A stretch of DNA of 33,888 bases, from the NCBI GenBank assembly GCA_025353925.1, contig JANXNV010000108.1:1-33888 (forward strand), written 5' to 3'. Under the pieces are notes generated by a model. It ran no database searches. It had not been told where the DNA came from and saw nothing but the letters and a program-made list of their open reading frames with translations. Below are positions 1 to 7,585 of this stretch, piece after piece. A program made the translations under genes and the position numbers. Within the stretch, counting starts at the first letter, position 1. Every line of letters starts with the position of its first letter. This DNA comes from Armatimonadota bacterium (GTDB taxonomy: Bacteria > Armatimonadota > Armatimonadia > Armatimonadales > Capsulimonadaceae).

Positions 1-1257
1 ATCGTCGCGGCTCTGGCCGTAGGCATCGTCTTGTGGTTTCGTGGCCTAGATATCAACCCATCCATCGCCGTGCCGACACCAACAATGCCAGTGCCGAATG
101 CCCGCGATTACTTCGAGGCCGCCGGGAATGCGAAGGTCGAGGACAAATGGGCCAGCGGCGATCCACTCAAGGATAACAGCACGGCGGGAATTGCGGCAAA
201 GGAGAAGACGCTCCAGATGAATACAAAAGCGTTTCAGCTTTTGCATCAGGGCTTTCAATATCCGTACCTGGCACAGCCGGCGCGGTCGTTCTCCTCTCCC
301 TTCGCGTCGTTCCAAAAGTACCGCAGCCTGGCGCGGGTTTTGGGTTTGCAGGCAAGCGTCGCGGCCCACAAAGGCGACTGGAACGGGTCGATGAATGCCG
401 CGCTGGACGATGTGCAGCTCGGTGAGAAAATCCCGCGCGGTGGAGGTCTTATCTCCATGCTGGTCGGTGCCGCCTGCGAGTCGATTGGACGCAGGCAGGC
501 GTGGAACGCGGTGGATCATTTGAATGCCGCCGAGGCGCGGAAGGCAGCACGGCGTCTGGAACATATTCGGGCGGACCATGTGAGGTTTGCAGCGGTGATG
601 CAGGAAGAAAAATGGAGCGGGCAAGCCGGGCTTTTGGAACTGATGCATTCGAAGAACTGGCCTGGCGGCGCGGTCTTCAATGGGGATTCCACCGCAAGCG
701 GCGTGACGGATTCCGTGCGGAACGCGGCAACTGCGACGCAAGTACGCCTCGCGGGCAAACGCAGGATCATGGCGAATTATACGAGTTACATGGACCAGTC
801 TATCGCAAATGCCCGGCAGCCCTATGCCGCACATCTTCCCGCGCCACCGATTCCAACCGATCCGCTCAATCAAATGATGCTGTCGGAGAATTTGAACAAG
901 ACACGTTTGCGTGAAGCAGTGACCGACACGCAAAGCGCACTTTTAGCAACTATGCTGGCCCTGCACGCCTACAAATTGGAACACGGCGTTTACCCGGCGG
1001 CACTTTCGGCCCTCGTGCCGGGGTATCTCACAGCCGTGCCTGCCGACCCGTTCGCCCTTTCCGGCCCTTTGCGTTACAAACTGCAAGGCGCGAAGTATTT
1101 ACTTTACAGCGTCGGGCCGGACGGCAAAGACGATGGGGGACAGGCGATTTTTGATAAGACCCTGCCCCCACCGGGTGTCAACGCCTCGTCTGACCAGCGA
1201 CGCTATATCCAAGATAACAGCGTGGGCGATGTTGTGGCGGGGGTGAATGTGAACTAG
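1..1257 (+). CDS. Membrane-anchored protein with pilin-like C-terminus (5' partial)
   Basis: The reading frame is open from the first base of the window, so the true start lies upstream. The first residues (IVAALAVGIVLWF) form the end of a hydrophobic N-terminal helix, followed by a roughly 390-residue, mostly helical soluble part. The last ~100 residues contain LLALHAYKLEHGVYPAAL, a proline-rich turn (VPADPF) and LLYSVGPDGKDDGG. These resemble the globular end of type II secretion pseudopilins such as GspG. This kind of protein is common and uncharacterised in Armatimonadota and Planctomycetota. Location is probably the cytoplasmic membrane facing outward. Function is not known. It ends 33 bp before coaX, which has its own promoter. 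Confidence 0.6.
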   Translation: MVAALAVGIVLWFRGLDINPSIAVPTPTMPVPNARDYFEAAGNAKVEDKWASGDPLKDNSTAGIAAKEKTLQMNTKAFQLLHQGFQYPYLAQPARSFSSPFASFQKYRSLARVLGLQASVAAHKGDWNGSMNAALDDVQLGEKIPRGGGLISMLVGAACESIGRRQAWNAVDHLNAAEARKAARRLEHIRADHVRFAAVMQEEKWSGQAGLLELMHSKNWPGGAVFNGDSTASGVTDSVRNAATATQVRLAGKRRIMANYTSYMDQSIANARQPYAAHLPAPPIPTDPLNQMMLSENLNKTRLREAVTDTQSALLATMLALHAYKLEHGVYPAALSALVPGYLTAVPADPFALSGPLRYKLQGAKYLLYSVGPDGKDDGGQAIFDKTLPPPGVNASSDQRRYIQDNSVGDVVAGVNVN

Positions 1258-1275
1258 GAACGCTCCGCGTCGATA

Positions 1276-1284
1276 TGCTATACT
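1276..1284 (+). promoter_or_regulatory. Extended -10 promoter of coaX
   Basis: TG-n-TATACT is an extended -10 element (TG at 1276-1277, TATACT at 1279-1284). Only six bases separate it from the coaX ATG at 1291, so transcription would begin at or next to the start codon and give a leaderless mRNA. There is no clear -35 box and no Shine-Dalgarno sequence. The same TGCTATACT occurs on the minus strand at 12738-12746 upstream of the TPR gene. Confidence 0.55.
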
Positions 1285-1290
1285 CACCCC

Positions 1291-2085
1291 ATGCTGCTTG
1301 TCATTGATGCGGGGAATAGCAATGTCACCTTTGGCGTTTACGACGGCGAGACGCTGCGGACACACTGGCGGATCCGCACGGAAGTCGCGCGGACAGCGGA
1401 TGAATACGCGGCGTTTCTTGGGTCGCTTTTCTTTCAGCAGAGCCTTCCGCTCCGCGTGATCGAGGGGATTGCACTCGCCAGCGTCGTCCCGGCGGCGACA
1501 CCTGCCCTGCGGCGCATGTGCCTGAATACCTTTGGGCTGGCAGCATACGAAGTCACGCCGCAGTCGGAGCTGGGCCTGGAGATCGCATACTCCCCGCCGG
1601 GAGATGTCGGGGCGGACCGGCTGGTCGATGCCGTCGCGGCAGTTTATAAATATGGCTCCCCCTGCATTGTATTGGACTTCGGCTCGGCGACGACTCTCAA
1701 CGCGATTGCCGCACCAAATTCCCCCGGCGGGCTGCCGGTCTATCTCGGCGGGGCGATTTCCCTGGGAATAGGTCTTTCCCTGGACGCCCTCTTTGCGAAA
1801 GCCGCAAAAATCCCGCGTGTCGAGCTGGCCCTGCCGTCCCGGGCGATCGGCGGCAATACCGTCGAAGCGTTGCAGTCGGGAATCGTTCTCGGGACACTGG
1901 CTCTGGTAGAGGGCCTCGTCAGCCGCTTTCGCGCCGAGATGAACGCCCCAAGCTGCCCGGTGATTGCGACTGGTGGCTACGCCTCTAAGCTGCTGGCGGC
2001 GGAAAGCGCAATCATCACGCATCTGGAGCCAAATCTGACCCTCGACGGTCTGCATCTGGTCTTCGCGCGGCAGACCGCGGCATGA
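1291..2085 (+). CDS. coaX: Type III pantothenate kinase
   Basis: This enzyme phosphorylates pantothenate to 4'-phosphopantothenate with ATP, the first step of coenzyme A synthesis, in the cytoplasm. The 264-residue length matches the type III family. Visible ASKHA-fold motifs are the N-terminal phosphate loop DAGNSN (from D6), GADR at 107-110 with the expected aspartate D109, DFGSATTLN (the second phosphate motif) and a C-terminal ATGG segment. The ATG at 1291 puts DAGN at the usual distance from the N-terminus. No Shine-Dalgarno is present, and a -10 box lies six bases upstream. The stop codon overlaps the start of the EamA gene (ATGA), so the two are probably co-translated. Confidence 0.95.
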   Translation: MLLVIDAGNSNVTFGVYDGETLRTHWRIRTEVARTADEYAAFLGSLFFQQSLPLRVIEGIALASVVPAATPALRRMCLNTFGLAAYEVTPQSELGLEIAYSPPGDVGADRLVDAVAAVYKYGSPCIVLDFGSATTLNAIAAPNSPGGLPVYLGGAISLGIGLSLDALFAKAAKIPRVELALPSRAIGGNTVEALQSGIVLGTLALVEGLVSRFRAEMNAPSCPVIATGGYASKLLAAESAIITHLEPNLTLDGLHLVFARQTAA

Positions 2086-2978
2086 ACCGACTTCTGCTCC
2101 TGCTGGCGATCTTTTTCGTCAGCACTGCTGGCCTCTTTGCGCACCGCGCACTGGCAGAGGCGACTCCGCTGGCAATCTCCGCCTGGCGGCTCGGGCTGGC
2201 ATCGCTCTTTTTTGCCGTTCTGTCGCTCTTTACTCCCTACCGGAAAACGCAGAGTCCCCTCACCGCTCCTACCCGGCTCCGACTCTTGTTCGCTGGGTTT
2301 TGCCTCGCGGCGCATTTCCTGACCTGGTTCGGTGCCCTTGACTACACGCCCGTCGCCCGCGCGACCCTGCTGGCCTGTACGACGCCGCTCTGGACGACAC
2401 TGGGCGACTTCTTGCTCGGACGCCGCCGCCCGACGGGACGTGATCTTGCCGCCCTCGCGATTGCGTCGATCGGCTTGCTGCTGGTGACACAGACCGCCGC
2501 GCAGATCTCATCCCCGAAGACATTTCTTGGGGACTGCCTGGGGCTTGCCGCCGGTCTGCTGTTCGGTGTGTACCTGCTGTGCGTGGAGGGCTTGCACGAA
2601 ACCATTTCGTCTCAGCGTCAGGTCACAGTCACCTACTCCGCTGCGGCGATCCTTCTGTGGGCTTGTTTATTAGTTCAAGGCGGCGTCAAGATTTCGTACT
2701 CGCCCGGTGTTTGGGGGGCGCTTCTCGGGATGACGCTCGGCCCACAGATTTTCGGCCACACCTTGATCAACTGGTCCCTGCGCCATTTCCCCTCCTCACA
2801 AATCGCCTTCGCGATTCTGCTGGAACCTATCATTGCTGCCGGTTTAGCATGGCTGCTGCTGCATGAGGCCGTCACACCCCTGCAGATGCTCGGCGGCCTG
2901 CTAGTGCTAATCGCCATCGCCGTAGTGATTGGGCAGCAGACATCAGGGCAGCACGTCGAGGATGAGCTTGTCGGGTAG
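2082..2978 (+). CDS. EamA/DMT-family transporter
   Basis: This is a 298-residue protein with about ten hydrophobic helices arranged as two EamA repeats, typical of drug/metabolite transporters that export small metabolites across the cytoplasmic membrane. The first repeat contains the ALDYTPVARATLLACTTPLW segment, characteristic of the family. The second contains INWSLRHFPSSQIAFAILLE. The ATG overlaps the coaX stop by four bases (ATGA), indicating translational coupling. The substrate cannot be read from the sequence. Exporters of this family placed next to vitamin or cofactor genes are common, and this does not prove a link with pantothenate. Confidence 0.9.
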   Translation: MNRLLLLLAIFFVSTAGLFAHRALAEATPLAISAWRLGLASLFFAVLSLFTPYRKTQSPLTAPTRLRLLFAGFCLAAHFLTWFGALDYTPVARATLLACTTPLWTTLGDFLLGRRRPTGRDLAALAIASIGLLLVTQTAAQISSPKTFLGDCLGLAAGLLFGVYLLCVEGLHETISSQRQVTVTYSAAAILLWACLLVQGGVKISYSPGVWGALLGMTLGPQIFGHTLINWSLRHFPSSQIAFAILLEPIIAAGLAWLLLHEAVTPLQMLGGLLVLIAIAVVIGQQTSGQHVEDELVG

Positions 2979-2995
2979 AAGCCATGTGGTATAAT
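2968..2995 (+). promoter_or_regulatory. Strong sigma-70-type promoter of the small island
   Basis: TTGTCG (2968-2973), 16 bases, then an extended -10 TGG-TATAAT (TATAAT at 2990-2995). The -35 overlaps the end of the EamA gene. The predicted start point, about seven bases after the -10, coincides with an ATG at 3003. This is one of the best promoter matches in the window and separates the downstream pair from coaX-eamA. Confidence 0.65.
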
Positions 2996-3002
2996 CTTTA
3001 AT

Positions 3003-3077
3003 ATGTCGCAGCGATCATTACAGCTGATTAGGGAGCAGGGATGCGACTCACCTCTGGAGATGATCTTGAGCCGCTAA
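3003..3077 (+). CDS. Possible leaderless 24-residue peptide
   Basis: The ATG lies seven bases after the TATAAT box, exactly where transcription should start. The frame encodes 24 residues (MSQRSLQLIREQGCDSPLEM then ILSR) and stops at 3075-3077, inside the next gene in a different frame. It could be a leaderless regulatory peptide whose translation couples to the start at 3041. It could also be the out-of-frame remains of a longer N-terminus of that gene, or chance. There is no homology call. Confidence 0.25.
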   Translation: MSQRSLQLIREQGCDSPLEMILSR

Positions 3078-3352
3078 TGACCGGTTCGGGCTTGACTGCG
3101 ACACAGACTGCAGTGGACGCATCGCGAGTGAACCTTTACGCTGGGGAAATGGTGAGCGGAAATTGGCAGTGGCTGCCACTGAATCGTAGTAATCCTATTC
3201 TGTTGGATGAACTGGGGAGAATTATGAGCGGGCACCACAGATTAATTGCTGCCCACATCGCAGGAATTCATGTACCAGCAGATGCTGAGCAGAGATTTCC
3301 CGGTAGAACTCAGCGTCCCACGACTGCGTGGCATGATGTTTTAGTGCGTTGA
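3041..3352 (+). CDS. ParB-like (toxin-type) domain protein
   Basis: This is a 103-residue protein. Residues about 28-80 fit the small ParB/sulfiredoxin-like fold: a segment ending in NWQWLPLNRSNPILLDELGR, then IMSGHHRLIAAHIAGIHVP, matching the family's G-H-H-R loop. Such short ParB-like domains often form the C-terminal toxin of polymorphic or contact-dependent systems, but no delivery domain is present here. The start follows a GGGAGCAGGG purine-rich stretch, and an in-frame stop at 3029 rules out a longer form. Base composition is less GC-rich than the neighbours. The unknown gene at 3397 is a plausible partner. The fold call is fair and the toxic role is inference. Confidence 0.5.
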   Translation: MRLTSGDDLEPLMTGSGLTATQTAVDASRVNLYAGEMVSGNWQWLPLNRSNPILLDELGRIMSGHHRLIAAHIAGIHVPADAEQRFPGRTQRPTTAWHDVLVR

Positions 3353-3396
3353 ACTCAGGCTGGTTTAATACATGAGACAAGATCGGACACAAAATT

Positions 3397-3942
3397 ATGG
3401 GGTTTGAATCTTACACTGTTATGCTGACACCCTGCCCGTCTTCGCCGCTGGCTACAGCTCAGAACGCTGAGACACTCCAGAGGCTAGTCAACGAAATTGT
3501 GCAAAGTAATTATCACATTTGCCCAGATGATGAGGAAATTGGGCATCTGCCTTACACGCCGCACAGCGGAGAAGCGTTTCTCGTTTACAAGACAGCGTTG
3601 GGACTCTATCAGATGCTGCTGAAAGCTCACGAGCAACAGGTACACATCTCGCTGCAATTCGCTTATTGCAATCCACGGACTATCTACAAACCGTTCATCA
3701 GTATGGTTGCCAATTTGATGAGGCGATACGGGTTACAAAGTTACGTAATGGCATCGGACAAACCTCTGGATTTATGCGATCCGCAGACGGCAGAAAAGAT
3801 TTTGACGCCCAGCATGGACTACAACCGGCACCTGTGGCAGGCAGACGCCGGGATGAATCAAGAAGACATCTTACGTCCTGGTGAAGCACTGGAACGGTTT
3901 GTACAGCAAATGCAACACAGTCCGGTGCCCGCTCGACAATAA
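3397..3942 (+). CDS. Hypothetical protein, possible immunity partner
   Basis: This 181-residue soluble protein has no signal peptide or membrane segment and no family I recognise. It is rich in Tyr, Gln and Met, with a helical middle (AFLVYKTALGLYQMLLKAHE) and a C-terminal acidic and charged region. It starts 44 bases after the ParB-like gene on the same strand and shares its lower GC content, unlike the flanking coaX-eamA and dusB genes. That layout is what one expects for a toxin-immunity pair, but the role is inferred from position only. No strong Shine-Dalgarno is seen before ATG 3397. Confidence 0.5.
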   Translation: MGFESYTVMLTPCPSSPLATAQNAETLQRLVNEIVQSNYHICPDDEEIGHLPYTPHSGEAFLVYKTALGLYQMLLKAHEQQVHISLQFAYCNPRTIYKPFISMVANLMRRYGLQSYVMASDKPLDLCDPQTAEKILTPSMDYNRHLWQADAGMNQEDILRPGEALERFVQQMQHSPVPARQ

Positions 3943-3945
3943 ACT
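3940..3945 (+). promoter_or_regulatory. Putative -10 box of dusB
   Basis: TAAACT lies eight bases before the dusB ATG and overlaps the stop codon of the preceding gene. It fits the TANNNT pattern seen before other start codons in this window, implying a very short or absent leader. No convincing -35 box is visible, so this is a weak call on its own. Confidence 0.3.
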
Positions 3946-3953
3946 AAAGACCT

Positions 3954-4961
3954 ATGACCACACTCGCAGCAAAAACGAAACTCAAGCCCCTCCAAATCGG
4001 GCCGATCACGATTGATATGCCGCTGGTACTCGCCCCGATGGCGGGCGTGACCTCCCATGCGTTCCGGCTGCTATGCCGCAATCACGGGGTTGGCCTAGTG
4101 GTGACGGAGCTGCTGTCGTCGCATGCGATCCACTACAAGAACGCGAAGACGTTCGGTATGTTCGACTGGGCGGACAACGAGCGGCCTGTCTCTGTGCAGC
4201 TCTTCGGGGGCGATCCGGCCTTAATGGCGGAGGCGTCGCAGGTGGTGGAAGCGGCGGGGGCGGACATTATCGACCTGAACATGGGCTGCTGGGTTCCGAA
4301 GGTCGCCAAGACCGGTGCGGGGGCGACTCTCCTCAAAGATGTCTGCCTGGCTCAGTCCGTGGTCAAGGCCATGGTGGATGCGGTCAAGATTCCCGTAACC
4401 GTCAAGATCCGCTCCGGCTGGGACCCATCGCAAACCACTGGGATCGAGTTTGCGAAGCGGGCGCAGGATGCCGGGGCGCAGGCGATTGCCGTGCATGCAC
4501 GTTACGCGAACCAGGGCTTCACCGGACGCGCCGATTGGAGCATTATCCGGCGGGTCAAAGACATGGTGACGATTCCCGTCATCGGCAACGGCGATGTCGA
4601 AACGCCCGAAGACGCCAAACGCATGATCGCGGAGACGGGCTGCGACGCCGTCATGGTCGGGCGGGCCGCCATGGGCAACCCGTGGATCTTTGGGGACATC
4701 GCGCATTATTTGGAGACTGGCGAGCACCGACGCCCCCCCACCCTGGCTGACCGGATCGAGGCCGCCCTGTTTCATGTCAAAACGATGGCGGCAAACCCGG
4801 CGGTCGGTGAGGAGCGGGCTGTGAAAGAGATGCGCGGGCAGATCACGCACTACTTCAAGGGCTTTCCCGGCGTCTCCGCCCTGCGCTGCCTGCTGGTCCA
4901 GGCCCGGACGGTCGAGGAGATCGAATTGTTGCTGCGCCGCGAGAACAACGCACACTCATGA
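3954..4961 (+). CDS. dusB: tRNA-dihydrouridine synthase, DusB type
   Basis: This FMN enzyme reduces specific uridines in the tRNA D-arm to dihydrouridine using NAD(P)H. The 335-residue TIM-barrel length is normal. Motifs in order are LAPMAGVTSHAFRLLCRNHG near the N-terminus, NMGC with the catalytic C112, VTVKIRSGWD, AVHARYANQGF, IPVIGNGDV and VMVGRAAMGNPWIF (FMN phosphate site). One oddity is that the residue after the catalytic cysteine is Trp113, where the family normally has proline (NMGCPVPKV). The stop overlaps the start of the next gene (ATGA). The Dus family assignment is firm and the DusB subtype slightly less so. Confidence 0.92.
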   Translation: MTTLAAKTKLKPLQIGPITIDMPLVLAPMAGVTSHAFRLLCRNHGVGLVVTELLSSHAIHYKNAKTFGMFDWADNERPVSVQLFGGDPALMAEASQVVEAAGADIIDLNMGCWVPKVAKTGAGATLLKDVCLAQSVVKAMVDAVKIPVTVKIRSGWDPSQTTGIEFAKRAQDAGAQAIAVHARYANQGFTGRADWSIIRRVKDMVTIPVIGNGDVETPEDAKRMIAETGCDAVMVGRAAMGNPWIFGDIAHYLETGEHRRPPTLADRIEAALFHVKTMAANPAVGEERAVKEMRGQITHYFKGFPGVSALRCLLVQARTVEEIELLLRRENNAHS

Positions 4962-5902
4962 CTACCCCCCGTCCTAATGCGCTTCAGGCATTTCTCGCGA
5001 GCCCGCGCCGCGCAGCACTTTCGGCCCTGCTGATCTATCTCGCGTTCAACTTGCTGCTGCCGCTGGCTCCCCTGCCCCCCCGGCATTTGGGGGCGACGTT
5101 TCTGGGCAGCCTGGTGCTGCTGTCCACGGCGGTCTTCATGTTTCTGCAGATCTGGCTGGCGCAGACAGTGGTCAACCTCCAGCCGCGCCCGGTCATTGCG
5201 GCACTTTTGGCAGTTCTCTTTACGGTGTTGTGGTTCGCGGCAGCCCGATCTGTGCCTCCGCATTACCACCGCTCCCTGCTGATGGGCCTGACCATCACGC
5301 TGGGCTGTGCGTTCTTGGGCATTTTGCTGGCCCCAATCATCCGTGAGCCGAATGTTTTGCTGCCGGTAGCCTTGGTGTCCATGCCGATCGATTTTCTGGG
5401 CGCGATGACTTCTATCGGATTCACCCAGAACGTCGTCACGCACAACCCTGGGTTCGTCCGGGACGTTTCTGTGCCCGTGCCTTCGATTGGCGGCGGGCTG
5501 CACGGCGGCATCCATCCGATTGGCTTTATCGGCCCGGGGGACGCCCTGTTTATGGCCTTTTTCTTCGCCGTTGTTCTGCGGCTGAAGATGAACACGCGGG
5601 GGACGTTCTGGCTGATGTTCGGCCTGCTAACTGCCACGATGCTGATCGTGCTGGTGCAGGGCTACAACATCGCCGCCCTCATCCCGATGGGTCTTGCCAT
5701 ACTTATCGCTAATTACTCCTACTTCAAGCTTAAACGTGACGAAGTCTTTGCGACGGTCTACGCTGGAGCGATGATTCTTGTGCTCGTTACCGGCTTTTAT
5801 TTCTACAGCCATTCCCACTTCTACCGCTCCGACTCTAAAGGAAACTCCAATGCCGCTCGCAACCCTATCCGCTCCGCGCCGGGTCGTCCTGCTGGAAACT
5901 GA
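4958..5902 (+). CDS. Polytopic membrane protein with GxGD motif
   Basis: This is a 314-residue protein with about eight predicted transmembrane helices and a hydrophilic C-terminal tail (from about 285). Two aspartates sit in or next to hydrophobic segments: D145 in SMPIDFLGAM and D195 in GFIGPGDALFMAFFF. The second matches the G-x-G-D signature of intramembrane aspartyl proteases (presenilin/signal peptide peptidase, prepilin peptidase). A proline segment follows (AALIPMGLAIL, 239-249), where the presenilin PAL motif would be. This could be a diverged intramembrane protease, but a plain permease is equally possible. The gene is translationally coupled to dusB by an ATGA overlap. Its last 53 bases overlap the next gene. 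Confidence 0.6.
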   Translation: MTTPRPNALQAFLASPRRAALSALLIYLAFNLLLPLAPLPPRHLGATFLGSLVLLSTAVFMFLQIWLAQTVVNLQPRPVIAALLAVLFTVLWFAAARSVPPHYHRSLLMGLTITLGCAFLGILLAPIIREPNVLLPVALVSMPIDFLGAMTSIGFTQNVVTHNPGFVRDVSVPVPSIGGGLHGGIHPIGFIGPGDALFMAFFFAVVLRLKMNTRGTFWLMFGLLTATMLIVLVQGYNIAALIPMGLAILIANYSYFKLKRDEVFATVYAGAMILVLVTGFYFYSHSHFYRSDSKGNSNAARNPIRSAPGRPAGN

Positions 5903-6092
5903 CGAACGCGCCGGGCTGGTCGCCGCTCTCTCTGCCGCCTGCGCCGCCCGCTCCGTCTCCCTGGACCTCGTCACCGGCCCCGGCCATGTGCTGATTACCT
6001 TCGACACCGACGAACCGACCTTGGAACTCCTGTTGTCTGACCTCCGCGCCGTCGGCGGTGTCGTCACGGCGACGCCTTACACAGTTTTGTAA
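5850..6092 (+). CDS. ACT-like small protein
   Basis: This 80-residue protein has the beta-alpha-beta-beta-alpha-beta pattern of an ACT domain: RRVVLLETDERAGLVAALSA, then VSLDLVTGPGHVLITFDT, then a helix and a final TATPYTVL strand. ACT domains bind amino acids or other small ligands and usually act as regulators. The start at 5850 is chosen because AAGGAAA lies six bases upstream. A longer in-frame reading from 5778 has no ribosome site and lies within the preceding gene. It overlaps the preceding membrane-protein gene by 53 bases. The ligand is unknown. Confidence 0.6.
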   Translation: MPLATLSAPRRVVLLETDERAGLVAALSAACAARSVSLDLVTGPGHVLITFDTDEPTLELLLSDLRAVGGVVTATPYTVL

Positions 6093-6160
6093 ACGAACGA
6101 ACCGATTTAGCCTCACTTTGCGTTACTCTTCTCATGGCCTTTCGCCGAAGGAGAACTCTC

Positions 6161-7585
6161 ATGCCACTGTGCTTTTCCCTAATTGCCTGCCTGCTGCTCT
6201 CGCTCCTCCTGCCCGTTCGTGCGGCCCCGACCGCCCCAGCGAATCTCCGCTCTGATATTCTGTACACGTCGCGCGGGGAGTTCGTGCAGGTCAGCCCGAT
6301 GCACGCGCTGACACTCAACGCCCATATTCAGCAGTTCGCCTACGAGCCGCTGGGCATTGAGGTGGCTTTCGCCGGGTCTGAAGTTCAAGGGGATCAAACC
6401 ATCCATTTCGTCAAGACACTGGATGTTCGCAATGGGCGAGAAATAAGTCGGCTGACGATGACTGCACCCACGAGCAACGAGGGCGCGGGTTACATGCTGC
6501 TTGGCTGGACCGTAAGTGGGAAAAGCTTGCTGCTGCGAAGTTTTGTCCCGTCATCGGTGAATCCGGGGGAGTGCGACCAGCAGTGTCTGCGCTGGGACCT
6601 GACAACAAATCCGCCAACGACACATCTGATTGACCCAAGAGTGCCTCTTCCGAGGGAAGCTGTGTACGTCGAAGGAATTAGTGAGGGATGCATCTCACCC
6701 ACCGGTCGTTGGATGGTTTTCCGGCAACCCTACTATTTGCCCGGGGTTGAAAGCAAGCCAGATGAGGACCATGTGGCGTATATTCTTTACGAGACGGACC
6801 GGGATACTTACCGTTTGATGACCCTGCCTCCCAAGGCTATATGCTTTCAGTGGAATGATGATACACATCTCCTTTTGCAGCAGGACGGACCGGCACAAAA
6901 GCTGGATGTCGTTTCAGGTATAGTCAGCCAAATCTCAGCAGTTGCGGCTGTAGATAAACCCCTCATAACAAAGCAGTATCCCGATCTGACGCTCGAAGTA
7001 GAGGATCGGGATCAAAAAGACAAAAAAAGCGGGGGAGGTCATCTGGATTCCCACCTCCTGTGGATAAGGCGCACCCCGTTGGGCACGAAGCGTTTAGGTG
7101 TGGCTGCCGCAGGGATGACAACGGGCAAAGACGACCCGCAGGCGGTCTGGTCACCGACGGGCAAGCAGATTGCATTTCTCTCGCTGGGCGACTTGTTTGT
7201 GACGAATCTGACCACGGCTGAGGGGTCACTAGCACATGAAAAACTGGCGGTCGGCCTGATGCTGACACCTGCGGAGGAACAGGTACTCGCCATGACGAAT
7301 CTGAAGCAGATCGGACTGGGGATGATCCAGTATATCCAGGATTTCGACGAGCACTTTCCGCCGTCGGAGGGTGTCAATGAAGCGATTTATCCCTATATTA
7401 AAGCATGGGATGTCTTCCAGGTCGGCTCGCACCCCTTTGTCTATGTGCTGCCGGGGGGGACTTCACTGGCCTCTTTGGATGACCCGGCGAATACGGCACT
7501 GGGGAAAATCGAACTTGCCGACTCGGAGGTAATACTATTTGCCGACGGGCAAGTCAAATCGTTTCCGAAACCACGTAATCCTTGA
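6161..7585 (+). CDS. Secreted propeller-like protein fused to a pseudopilin (H-X9-DG) C-terminus
   Basis: The start at 6161 has AAGGAG seven bases upstream; an ATG at 6134 lies before that site and is less likely. A signal peptide (MPLCFSLIACLLLSLLLPV) opens the 474-residue protein. Residues about 30-375 show repeated short beta-rich blocks ending in VWSPTGKQIAFLSLGDLFV, like TolB/WD-type propellers. The last ~100 residues contain NLKQIGLGMIQYIQDFDEHF and VILFADGQVKSF, the core and end of the H-X9-DG pseudopilin family, without that family's N-terminal membrane helix. The protein probably acts outside the cytoplasm. Its role is unknown. It overlaps the convergent GNAT gene by 32 bases. Confidence 0.7.
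   Translation: MPLCFSLIACLLLSLLLPVRAAPTAPANLRSDILYTSRGEFVQVSPMHALTLNAHIQQFAYEPLGIEVAFAGSEVQGDQTIHFVKTLDVRNGREISRLTMTAPTSNEGAGYMLLGWTVSGKSLLLRSFVPSSVNPGECDQQCLRWDLTTNPPTTHLIDPRVPLPREAVYVEGISEGCISPTGRWMVFRQPYYLPGVESKPDEDHVAYILYETDRDTYRLMTLPPKAICFQWNDDTHLLLQQDGPAQKLDVVSGIVSQISAVAAVDKPLITKQYPDLTLEVEDRDQKDKKSGGGHLDSHLLWIRRTPLGTKRLGVAAAGMTTGKDDPQAVWSPTGKQIAFLSLGDLFVTNLTTAEGSLAHEKLAVGLMLTPAEEQVLAMTNLKQIGLGMIQYIQDFDEHFPPSEGVNEAIYPYIKAWDVFQVGSHPFVYVLPGGTSLASLDDPANTALGKIELADSEVILFADGQVKSFPKPRNP

Noticed and set aside
1099-2055. Long open frame antisense to coaX
   Set aside because: It is a GC-rich shadow with low-complexity, Arg/Gln-rich sequence and no domain, and coaX is certain on the other strand.
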